DNA of 64,000 nucleotides from Pseudomonadota bacterium (GTDB lineage Bacteria > Pseudomonadota > Gammaproteobacteria > Pseudomonadales > Moraxellaceae), in contig JAEWKT010000010.1 of NCBI GenBank assembly GCA_023393635.1, positions 1 through 64,000 of the forward strand, written 5' to 3'. Numbering within the stretch: the first letter of the stretch is position 1; the number at the start of each line of letters is the position of its first letter. The notes under the pieces are model-generated. The model worked only from the letters and a program-made list of their open reading frames with translations. It had not been told where the DNA came from and made no database searches. The translations under genes were made by a program, and so were the position numbers. Positions 52,934-61,013 of the stretch are shown one piece after another.

Positions 52934-54433
52934 CTACTCTTCCTGCGTTGCCCTCAAGACTTCTTCCAGCGTGGTTTTACCTTGCAATACCTTCAGTAAA
53001 CCATCATGGCGAATAGACGGGGCATAAGTACGTGCATACTGATCAAGTTCATGCTCGGCAGCATTGCCATGAATGAGGCGACGCATGGCATCATCTACTG
53101 GCACCACTTCATAAATGGCAGTACGACCCGTAAAGCCCATTTGGTTACATTGGTCACAGCCTTGCACCACAGGAATTTTTAGGGGTTCAGTCAATTCAAC
53201 CTGCCTAAATAAATCCTGCTCAAAATTATCGGCAGCGCGCCAGGTATGGCAATGTTTGCATAAGGTACGCACCAAACGCTGTGCCACCACGCCAATCAGG
53301 GAGCTGGACAATAAAAACGGTTCAATGCCCATGTCTTTTAAGCGTGTCACGGCACCCACAGCAGTGTTGGTATGCAAGGTTGATAACACCAAATGACCTG
53401 TGAGTGAGGCTTGCACGGCAATTTCAGCGGTTTCCAGATCACGAATTTCACCCACCATCACCACATCAGGGTCTTGTCGCAGCATGGCACGTAAACTACG
53501 TGCAAAGGTCATGTCTACTTTGGTATTGACCTGGGTTTGACCGATGCCTTCCAATTGATACTCAATGGGGTCTTCCGCAGTTAAAATATTGCGGCTATTG
53601 TCGTTTAAGTCAGTTAAGGCGGCATACAACGTGGTGGTTTTACCTGAGCCTGTAGGGCCAGTGACTAAGATAATGCCATGTGGTCGATGAATCAGTTGGG
53701 TCAGGCGTTGGTAATCATCTTTCATTAAACCCAAATGCGTCATGTTTAAGCGACCTGCTTGTTTATCCAGCAGACGCATCACCACGCGCTCGCCATGTGA
53801 AGATGGCAAGGTTGATACCCGCACATCCACCTCACGGCCAGCCAGACGCAGTGAAATACGTCCATCCTGTGGAATACGTTTTTCAGCAATATCCAAGCGC
53901 GCCATAACTTTAATACGTGATACCAATAACGGTGCCAACTCGCGGCGTGGCTGTACAATTTCACGTAGCTGGCCATCAACACGCAGGCGCACTGACAAGC
54001 GTTTTTCAAAGGATTCAATATGGATATCAGAAGCACCCAGACGAATCGCTTCACTTAATAAGGCGTTAATTAAGCGAATAATTGGCGCATCGTCTTCCTG
54101 ATCCATCAGGTCTTCGGCTTCAGGTACTTGATCTGCCAGACTTAATAAGTCGGGATGATCTTCAAGCCCTGCGGCCACTTGTTGAGATTCCCCAGAGTCG
54201 CCTGCAAAAGAGCTTGCCAATAAACGATTAAATTCCTCATCGGCCACGGTCTGGTAGGTGGCAGCACTGCCCAAAAATCGTCGTGCCTCGGTTAATGCAG
54301 GCAAGGGTGCATTTTGGCGTCGTACAATAATGGCCTGCTCACCATCAAATTGAAGTAAAACGCCATGACGTTTGGCATAACTGTACGGAAGTTGAGCTTG
54401 ACGAAGCAAATGCACGACAAAATCCATTTTCAT
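52934..54433 (-). CDS. gspE: Type II secretion ATPase GspE
   Basis: A cytoplasmic ATPase that powers type II secretion. 499 residues: N-terminal N1 domain, then LGASDIHIESF, Walker A GPTGSGKTTT, Asp box TAEDPIEYQLEG, Walker B DPDVVMVGEIRD, the His box STLHTNTAVGAV, and a four-Cys zinc motif (CKHCHTW and GCDQCNQ). That cysteine motif and the N-terminal domain fit GspE rather than PilB. No other gsp gene is near, as is common in Acinetobacter, where gsp genes are scattered. Confidence 0.9.
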   Translation of the reverse strand: MKMDFVVHLLRQAQLPYSYAKRHGVLLQFDGEQAIIVRRQNAPLPALTEARRFLGSAATYQTVADEEFNRLLASSFAGDSGESQQVAAGLEDHPDLLSLADQVPEAEDLMDQEDDAPIIRLINALLSEAIRLGASDIHIESFEKRLSVRLRVDGQLREIVQPRRELAPLLVSRIKVMARLDIAEKRIPQDGRISLRLAGREVDVRVSTLPSSHGERVVMRLLDKQAGRLNMTHLGLMKDDYQRLTQLIHRPHGIILVTGPTGSGKTTTLYAALTDLNDNSRNILTAEDPIEYQLEGIGQTQVNTKVDMTFARSLRAMLRQDPDVVMVGEIRDLETAEIAVQASLTGHLVLSTLHTNTAVGAVTRLKDMGIEPFLLSSSLIGVVAQRLVRTLCKHCHTWRAADNFEQDLFRQVELTEPLKIPVVQGCDQCNQMGFTGRTAIYEVVPVDDAMRRLIHGNAAEHELDQYARTYAPSIRHDGLLKVLQGKTTLEEVLRATQEE

Positions 54434-54539
54434 TAAAGTGAATATTGAGTGTACTCTAAGCCTTAAATGGTTTGAAGTAGCCGTATTCTTTTATAGCCGT
54501 AATTTTAACGGTCGTGTTTAACATTTTAAGGCGATTAAC

Positions 54540-55352
54540 GTGTCTAGTGATTCTACTAACTTACATCCAGATGCACTTAAATGGTGGGGGCCTTTGAGCT
54601 TTGAGATTGGCCAGTCACGCGTATGGCGGCTAGGATCATTGTATGTGCGCATTACCCGTAGTATTAGCGAATGGCAGCTCACTTATCATCGCTTGCGGCA
54701 CCAGGGCGAAACCATGCAGGACTGGGAAGTGCTGGAGGTTGAAACGGCATTTGGTGAGCCACAAACGCTTGAACGTTATATGTTTTCCCGTACTGGCGAT
54801 TCCCTAACCTTATATCCACGACTTGCTGATCGGTCGGTCATTGTAAAGCCAATTAATCCTATTTATATTCCCGCAGGCCAGCAAGGCACCTTATTTGTTA
54901 GCACTCCGTTATGGATGGCAGGTTTTGTCAAAGGTCAAAAAGAGCCTATTTTTGATTTGGCCATTAACCGCCCCAAAGACTCATGGTTTGGCCCTGACAC
55001 CTTAAAAGGTGAGCTATGTTATGCAACGCCCGTTGAAGGTCGCACTGATTTAAAGCAACTTATTCCGCGCTCATTCCGTGCCATTACGCCTGTTCATTTT
55101 CATAATACCAGCAGTAGTTTAATGAAGCTGGATCGGATGAACTTGCCTGTTCCTGCGCTGCCTTTGTTTCATTGCAGTGTCAGTGGCCGTATCTGGACGT
55201 CACAAATTAAGGTAATTCAGGATAATGCGGCACGGCCACCAAGAATCCGCATTGAAAATCGTACGCCACCGCAAGCAGGAAAAGTAAGCTTTATTCAATC
55301 ACCGCGCATTGGGGAAGGTGGTTTATTTCATATGTTTGACAGCTTCTTTTAA
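54540..55352 (+). CDS. DUF432-like protein paired with MscS channel
   Basis: 270 residues, soluble, beta-rich with many aromatic residues: WWGPLSFEIGQSRVWRLG near the start, PRLADRSVIVKPINPIYIPAG in the middle, and FHCSVSGRIWTSQIK near the end. It resembles DUF432 proteins, which in several bacteria and archaea lie directly upstream of a mechanosensitive channel gene. The gap to the channel gene is 32 bases. The start is GTG, with AAGG upstream. Role unknown; a regulatory or sensing domain for the channel is possible. Confidence 0.7.
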   Translation: MSSDSTNLHPDALKWWGPLSFEIGQSRVWRLGSLYVRITRSISEWQLTYHRLRHQGETMQDWEVLEVETAFGEPQTLERYMFSRTGDSLTLYPRLADRSVIVKPINPIYIPAGQQGTLFVSTPLWMAGFVKGQKEPIFDLAINRPKDSWFGPDTLKGELCYATPVEGRTDLKQLIPRSFRAITPVHFHNTSSSLMKLDRMNLPVPALPLFHCSVSGRIWTSQIKVIQDNAARPPRIRIENRTPPQAGKVSFIQSPRIGEGGLFHMFDSFF

Positions 55353-55384
55353 CATCAGCTCTTTTAAGACAGGGTATTTAAAAC

Positions 55385-56284
55385 ATGTCGCTTAATATCT
55401 CAGAACAATTAAAAACCACCCTACAAGGCATGGTTAGCTCCATTAAGCCTGACCGCCTGGAAGATATTCTGGTGGCCATTGTGTTATCACTCCTGGGGTT
55501 TTTTATTGCGCGCCTGCTCAGTAATGCGTTTATTAGCACCATTGGGAGTCGCTTTAATGCGCATCAGCGTCTGGTATGGCGACGCGGTATTTTTTATTTT
55601 ATTTTTATGCTGTTTTTAATTACCAGTTTGCGTGAAGCAGGTTTTAAGCTCAGCGTATTTCTAGGTGCGGCAGGGATTTTAACCGTAGCGTTTGGTTTTG
55701 CCTCACAAACGTCTGCCTCTAATCTAATTAGCGGTTTATTTTTAATTGGTGAAGGTTCCTTTGAAATTGGCGACATTATCCAAATGACTTTAATTCGCGG
55801 CTATGTGATTGAAGGCGAAGTGATTTCTATTGATTTATTGTCTATTAAATTACGTACCGCCGATAACGTGTTTATTCGGGTGCCTAATGAGCAGTTAATT
55901 CGCACGCCTGTGCAAAATTTATCGCGTTTTCCCATTCGGCGCATTCCCATCACGCTTGCCATTACCTTTGAAGAAGACATGAGCAAGGTACGCCAAGTCT
56001 TACTCAATTTGGCCGTGGAATATCCCTGGGTGCTGGATGAGCCTAAAGCCCGCGTGACGGTAACTGCATTTCGCGAGTCCACCATTGAGCTGATGTTTGC
56101 GGTATGGACGCGACGTGAAAATTATTTAAGAGTACGCGATGAAATTCAGGAACTGATTAAGGATGAATTTATTAAAAACCGTATTGAAATACCAGTGCCC
56201 ACCATTGGCTTGCATACGGGCGCACCAGAAATGGAGATCCTGAGCGAAACCGCAGCGGCTCAGCAAACCAATCCTAAGCCGTGA
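55385..56284 (+). CDS. MscS-family mechanosensitive channel
   Basis: A 299-residue inner-membrane channel of minimal MscS type. Membrane segments lie at about 26-48, 65-84 and 93-118, the last being the pore helix with GFASQTSASNLISG, and then FEIGDII. The cytoplasmic beta and alpha/beta vestibule domain spans about 130-280. The channel should release solutes during osmotic downshock. It is paired with the DUF432-like gene. Confidence 0.9.
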   Translation: MSLNISEQLKTTLQGMVSSIKPDRLEDILVAIVLSLLGFFIARLLSNAFISTIGSRFNAHQRLVWRRGIFYFIFMLFLITSLREAGFKLSVFLGAAGILTVAFGFASQTSASNLISGLFLIGEGSFEIGDIIQMTLIRGYVIEGEVISIDLLSIKLRTADNVFIRVPNEQLIRTPVQNLSRFPIRRIPITLAITFEEDMSKVRQVLLNLAVEYPWVLDEPKARVTVTAFRESTIELMFAVWTRRENYLRVRDEIQELIKDEFIKNRIEIPVPTIGLHTGAPEMEILSETAAAQQTNPKP

Positions 56285-56304
56285 CCGATTAACATTTAAC
56301 CTGT

Positions 56305-57645
56305 TTAATTCTGGGGCATGTTTTGCATATTGCGATATAAGCGCCAGGCTGCAAACGCAAGAATGCCCACTAGAATAAATAAGCCTGCCCACAGGCCGTA
56401 TTGACGCGCTGAGGTGGGTGCAGTATGCACTACCGTCTTGCCAAGGGTGGCCTTGCCTTTTACTTTTAAATGATCAGGTAAACCTGGCGCAGAACGCAAT
56501 CCTTGTGGGTCAACAATCAATCGGTAGGGCGGCACACCCTGGGCTAGAAAATACAGTTTGGTTTGTGGTGCAAATACCTGTACCGCGAGTTGGGTTTGCT
56601 GCGGCAATAAATTTGGCGCATCAACGCTTAACCGCCATTCACGCGCACTGATGGGTTTTTCAAATTTAATTTCATTGCTTGGTGTTGTTAACGGGTCAAT
56701 TGGCGTTGATGGTGCATAAAGCGCAGCTTTTCCTACTTGCTGCCAGACCTCCCTGCCCTCATGGCGCAGCTTGGCCTGCACTTGCACCTGCCATAACTGT
56801 TCAGGTGGAATATTAAATTGCAGTTTTTGAATGCCCACTGCCATAGGTAGTGTTAGCTGCCATAGCACAGGTGATGCATGATTGACTACTTGGCTCGCGG
56901 TCTGGTTGTCCGTGCGCTGAAACTTAAACTCATGTTGCTGCCACAATGCGCTTGAATTTTGGCTTAACTGTAGGCTGGCTTGCTGTAACGCAATGGGCTG
57001 ATTAAATTGAATACGCCAAAAGGCATAGGCGTGGTTAATCTTCACTTCCTGCTGCAATAAGGACTGACCACTAGAATTTTGCGTTTGTAGTACCTGACCT
57101 AAACCAGCAAAATACCAGTCCACCAAGTTGTTACTGCCCTCAACCTGAACCTGGCTGGTAAAATCCTGCCCTGTCCAACCAAGCAGTAAAGCATGTGCTT
57201 GCAGGTTTTTGGCTAAATTGGGCGTTGCCAATAACCACGTTTGATCCGCGCCTTGCTGGCTTAAGGCAATGATGGATTGTTTTGGCCAAGTCACGACTGC
57301 TTGTTGCTCACCCTGCTTCAGCTGTAGCTGCAACTGGCTGACGCTGTCAGCGTTACTAAATACGGTTTTTTCTGGCCAGCGATAGACCTGTAGCGGCACA
57401 CTGAACTGCTGTGCTGCTTGCTTTGGCTGCTCAATGCGCATAGGCATTACTTGCTGGCTAATATCCACCACATAAAGATGTTTGGGCTGTACGGTATACG
57501 CTGCAATAGCAGGCAGGTTTAATTGTACCTCCTGCACCCCTTGCAAATTTTCTCCCACAATAGGCGTAATTAACTGGGTGGAGCTGGCATACGCATGCAT
57601 GCACCAGGCTGCAAACGTTAACATGATTACTTGGGTCAACCGCAT
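56305..57645 (-). CDS. DUF3999-like exported protein
   Basis: 446 residues: signal peptide 1-20, then a periplasmic beta-rich region of about 390 residues with long Gln/Trp/Leu-rich strands, and one C-terminal membrane helix (LWAGLFILVGILAFAAWRLY) followed by a short cytoplasmic tail. The layout and its position directly after a DUF2339 gene fit DUF3999. The pair probably forms a membrane complex, because the two genes are adjacent in many gammaproteobacteria. Function unknown. Confidence 0.8.
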   Translation of the reverse strand: MRLTQVIMLTFAAWCMHAYASSTQLITPIVGENLQGVQEVQLNLPAIAAYTVQPKHLYVVDISQQVMPMRIEQPKQAAQQFSVPLQVYRWPEKTVFSNADSVSQLQLQLKQGEQQAVVTWPKQSIIALSQQGADQTWLLATPNLAKNLQAHALLLGWTGQDFTSQVQVEGSNNLVDWYFAGLGQVLQTQNSSGQSLLQQEVKINHAYAFWRIQFNQPIALQQASLQLSQNSSALWQQHEFKFQRTDNQTASQVVNHASPVLWQLTLPMAVGIQKLQFNIPPEQLWQVQVQAKLRHEGREVWQQVGKAALYAPSTPIDPLTTPSNEIKFEKPISAREWRLSVDAPNLLPQQTQLAVQVFAPQTKLYFLAQGVPPYRLIVDPQGLRSAPGLPDHLKVKGKATLGKTVVHTAPTSARQYGLWAGLFILVGILAFAAWRLYRNMQNMPQN

Positions 57646-57648
57646 GAC

Positions 57649-60438
57649 TTATTCCTCATTCTGGCTTCGAGGCGTAATGCCATTGTCTTTGGTATTGGGT
57701 GGCAATGGCGCAATATAGCCAATCAGCAACATAATAAGCCCTGCGCCAATAAACGATACAATACGCGCCACTGTTGCGACATTTGATAAATCCATTAATA
57801 GTAATTTGGCAACCACGATCACCAGCAAGGCAATACCCACTAACCAGATTTCACGCCAGGCATATTTGCTGGCTAAGCCTGTGAGTACGAGTGCGCATAG
57901 TGTCCAGACAATGGTTAAGCTGGTTTGAACCAGATCGTTGTACCACGCGCCTTCTAGCCATAACAGTGTGCCTGCCCATTGATGCAGGGTACGAATAATC
58001 ATTCCTGTTAGCGCCATAAAGCCTGCCACGCCCAGAGTCAGCTGTACTCCCTTTTTAAAATAAGGCTGTGTCACATCGGGCAAATAACTGAGCAACCCAT
58101 ACACCACTATCCCTGCGGCTATTAAGCAAATATCCAGCCCATTTAAAAACGGAATATATTTCCAGCCAAATAACTGGCCACTGCCTTGCAGGCTGGCAAC
58201 CATCATCCAGCATAGCAAAGCAATACTAACGGGTATTGATATATCATGCAGTATGCGCTTAGGGTTTATCTTGGCCATAGGCGTTTTGAGGTACAACAGT
58301 GCAGCCAAAATGATTAAAGGTAAAATGACCCCTGCAACTTCAGGTTGGCTAGGCCAAACCACAAGCCACCACACACTGCCATAAATGATTAAACCCAGCA
58401 CAAAGATCGCTTGCAGCACTCGGGTAGAATACTGCTGTTGATGCAGCATTAATAAGTAGCCAAATAGCGCATAAGCCACAATGAATACTGTCAACATATG
58501 AATGTTATCAATGAGGCTTAAATAATCTAGCCATAACAAGCCAGCATACACTGCTAACCCTGCGACTAGGCAATGTAATAAATAAGTTAACTGCGGCCAA
58601 ACCCACCGCCAGCCAACCAGCATACTGATAAAACCAAATATCAACGGATAAAAGCCAGCCTGTAAATGCAAAATAGGCCAGTAATAATCATGACTCTGTA
58701 GCCATTGCGCCAATTCCACCAGCATTATTTGGTTCACCACAAAAGACCATACCAGCATTAAAAATGATGGCGTAGTCAGCAGTTGAAATGCGCCATGTAT
58801 TGGCTGAGTGAACCTTGCCTTAGCCTTATACGTCATATTTAATGATGACGTCTGGTTTGGGCGTAATAATGCGGCACAAATAAACAGGCAACTGCTATAT
58901 AGCATCAGCGGCAACACAATATAGTGGCGATCATAATGCAGCCAGGCCAATACAAAGGCACTGAGAACCTGCAATAAAATCCCAAAACGCACTGACCAAA
59001 TTCGTCCCTGACGCTGGCCTAACCACACCAATGCGGTGCCTTGCACTGCCCAGCCAACTGCCGTCCACTGCGCATTTAGTGCCAGTGGAATAACCAGTGC
59101 CATAAAGCCAATGCCTAATGCCAGCACCCCTTCGGTGAGAAGCTGCAATTGCTTATTTTTATAAAACAATCGATAGCCTAAAGCCAAATAAATGGCAGAT
59201 AAAATCGCACTACTCACAGCCAGCGCATAGGGAATATCATGCAATAGCCCCGCTTGCAGCGCAAAGCCCATTAAGGGCACACCAAACAATAAGGTACTGT
59301 CTACAGGGGCAATGGCGGCTTGTTTATCTTGTGATACTTTTTGCTGTGCAACTACCAATTGCTGGCTGTAACGCACCACAATAAACAAATATAAAGCCAG
59401 ATGCGCAAGCAACAACAGCTCTAGTGGCCAGCGCATGTCTGGGGCATAACTAACCCAGCCCAAATAACCTGCCAGCCCAAAAGTCATGAATGCGCCCAGC
59501 ACATTGAGCACTTTCCAGGTTCTATAATGGGCAAGCCAGGCCAATGCAATGTTAAGCAGCAAATAATAGCCAAATAAACCCACTAAATTATTATTGCCTG
59601 TGGAAGTCAGTAACGGTGCTAAAAATCCGCCGCCAAAAGCGAGCAGTGCCAATGGCAAGGCATTCTGTATCAGCGCAAATGCCGCACTGACCACCGCCAA
59701 TATCGCAAGCAAGGCAAAGGCTAAACTTGGTGGTAAAATTTCATATAAACGATAGGCAGCAAACAGGGTAAAATAAATAATGGCAAGGCCTGCACCCTGT
59801 AGGCTAATGGCATAACCACGTCGCTTTTGCCGCAGTTTTAAACCAATTAAACTTAAAATAACACCGCCCAGTGCCACCGCACCTAAACGCACCTCAATGG
59901 GAATCGTAAATAAATCATTCGCTAGTCGCAGTAACAGAACAATACCCACTAACAGAACAATCACACCCACGCGTACAATGGCATTGCCGCCTTTAAACCA
60001 CTGTAAAAATGAATGCCACACCGACGTCACCACATTTAAAGACTGCTCATCTGGCTCAAGCTCAGGACGCAGTCGTGTGCGAGCAGCCAAAGCAGGCCGC
60101 AAGCCTTCTGGTGGCTGCCATGGCGGCTGTTGGGACGGTGTTTCAGCAGGTTGCTCAGATGCTTGCGGCACTAGCCAATCTTCTACCACTGTATGATCAG
60201 ATATATTTTCCACTGGACTGGAAGATGCAGATAAGTCTGATTGAACAAAAGGTTCATTGGGTGGCAAAGGTTGCGATGCTGGGAATTGGCTAGAATTTTG
60301 TTGCTGCACATGAAACAATAAAGCTTCTAAACGATTTACTTCCTGTTGTAGATGTTGCCGCGTGCGTAAGCTCACCACCAGTGCGGTAATGGCCAGCACC
60401 AACGGCAAGCCAACCACCAAAACAAACCAAAATCCCAT
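57649..60438 (-). CDS. DUF2339-like multi-spanning membrane protein
   Basis: 929 residues. An N-terminal membrane helix (3-22) and a coiled-coil stretch (RQHLQQEVNRLEALLFHVQQ region) are followed by a Pro/Gln-rich linker to about 150, then a very hydrophobic region with more than twenty predicted helices to the C-terminus. The segment KGGNAIVRVGVIVLLVGIVL marks the DUF2339 start. The stop lies three bases before the DUF3999 ATG, so the two are tightly coupled. Role unknown; no enzymatic motif is seen. Confidence 0.82.
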   Translation of the reverse strand: MGFWFVLVVGLPLVLAITALVVSLRTRQHLQQEVNRLEALLFHVQQQNSSQFPASQPLPPNEPFVQSDLSASSSPVENISDHTVVEDWLVPQASEQPAETPSQQPPWQPPEGLRPALAARTRLRPELEPDEQSLNVVTSVWHSFLQWFKGGNAIVRVGVIVLLVGIVLLLRLANDLFTIPIEVRLGAVALGGVILSLIGLKLRQKRRGYAISLQGAGLAIIYFTLFAAYRLYEILPPSLAFALLAILAVVSAAFALIQNALPLALLAFGGGFLAPLLTSTGNNNLVGLFGYYLLLNIALAWLAHYRTWKVLNVLGAFMTFGLAGYLGWVSYAPDMRWPLELLLLAHLALYLFIVVRYSQQLVVAQQKVSQDKQAAIAPVDSTLLFGVPLMGFALQAGLLHDIPYALAVSSAILSAIYLALGYRLFYKNKQLQLLTEGVLALGIGFMALVIPLALNAQWTAVGWAVQGTALVWLGQRQGRIWSVRFGILLQVLSAFVLAWLHYDRHYIVLPLMLYSSCLFICAALLRPNQTSSLNMTYKAKARFTQPIHGAFQLLTTPSFLMLVWSFVVNQIMLVELAQWLQSHDYYWPILHLQAGFYPLIFGFISMLVGWRWVWPQLTYLLHCLVAGLAVYAGLLWLDYLSLIDNIHMLTVFIVAYALFGYLLMLHQQQYSTRVLQAIFVLGLIIYGSVWWLVVWPSQPEVAGVILPLIILAALLYLKTPMAKINPKRILHDISIPVSIALLCWMMVASLQGSGQLFGWKYIPFLNGLDICLIAAGIVVYGLLSYLPDVTQPYFKKGVQLTLGVAGFMALTGMIIRTLHQWAGTLLWLEGAWYNDLVQTSLTIVWTLCALVLTGLASKYAWREIWLVGIALLVIVVAKLLLMDLSNVATVARIVSFIGAGLIMLLIGYIAPLPPNTKDNGITPRSQNEE

Positions 60439-61013
60439 ATTTTTATCCTTGTTTTACGCATTGCTTATTTTACTTGCTGTTAGCGTACAGCAATCACGTT
60501 ATTTGAAAATTTAGATTGTGTAAAAAGCTGACAATATTCCTATAAGACTACTTTTATATGTCTATTTATCAATATGTTCAGCAGGCTGCACAATGGTACC
60601 CAAATTCTCTAGCATGAAAGCATACTTGGTATAAGCCAAGATTTTAGGCACGTAAATTCCCAAACTGGCTAACTTACTTTAAACACCTTATTTCGGTTGA
60701 AATTGCCTAATTACCCCCCAAATTAGGTACAGGCATCAATGGCGTTTGGTGGATTTTTTAATCCAGTCCTTTTTACCATTAAATAAATAGCTGGTCATAT
60801 TACATTGCTGTGTTTTAGCGTTTGCCTTATAGGAAATCAATTGCTTTTGTCATTTTAATCTGTTGATGCTACTTTAACAGTAGTTCACCCCTCTTCATTT
60901 AAACCAACGCAATATTATTGCCAAGCTGAGAATGATAGCGAGTTTTCAGCTCAAAATGCGGTTTTTAGCGTAAAATTTCCCTTTGACAATTTATAAGATG
61001 GCTTTTTTATTTT
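60439..61013. other. Gene-free 575-bp region upstream of polA
   Basis: AT-rich, no open frame that I can support and no recognised RNA. It holds two short hairpins, CCTAATT with AATTAGG (60706-60727, six-C loop) and GGATT with AATCC (60751-60764). A TTGACA at 60983 lies too near the polA ATG to drive it in the usual way. A small RNA or the polA promoter may lie here. Confidence 0.4.

Noticed and set aside
60983..61011. TTGACA as the -35 of a polA promoter
   Set aside because: A 17-base spacer would place the -10 and the transcript start at or beyond the ATG, with no room for a leader.
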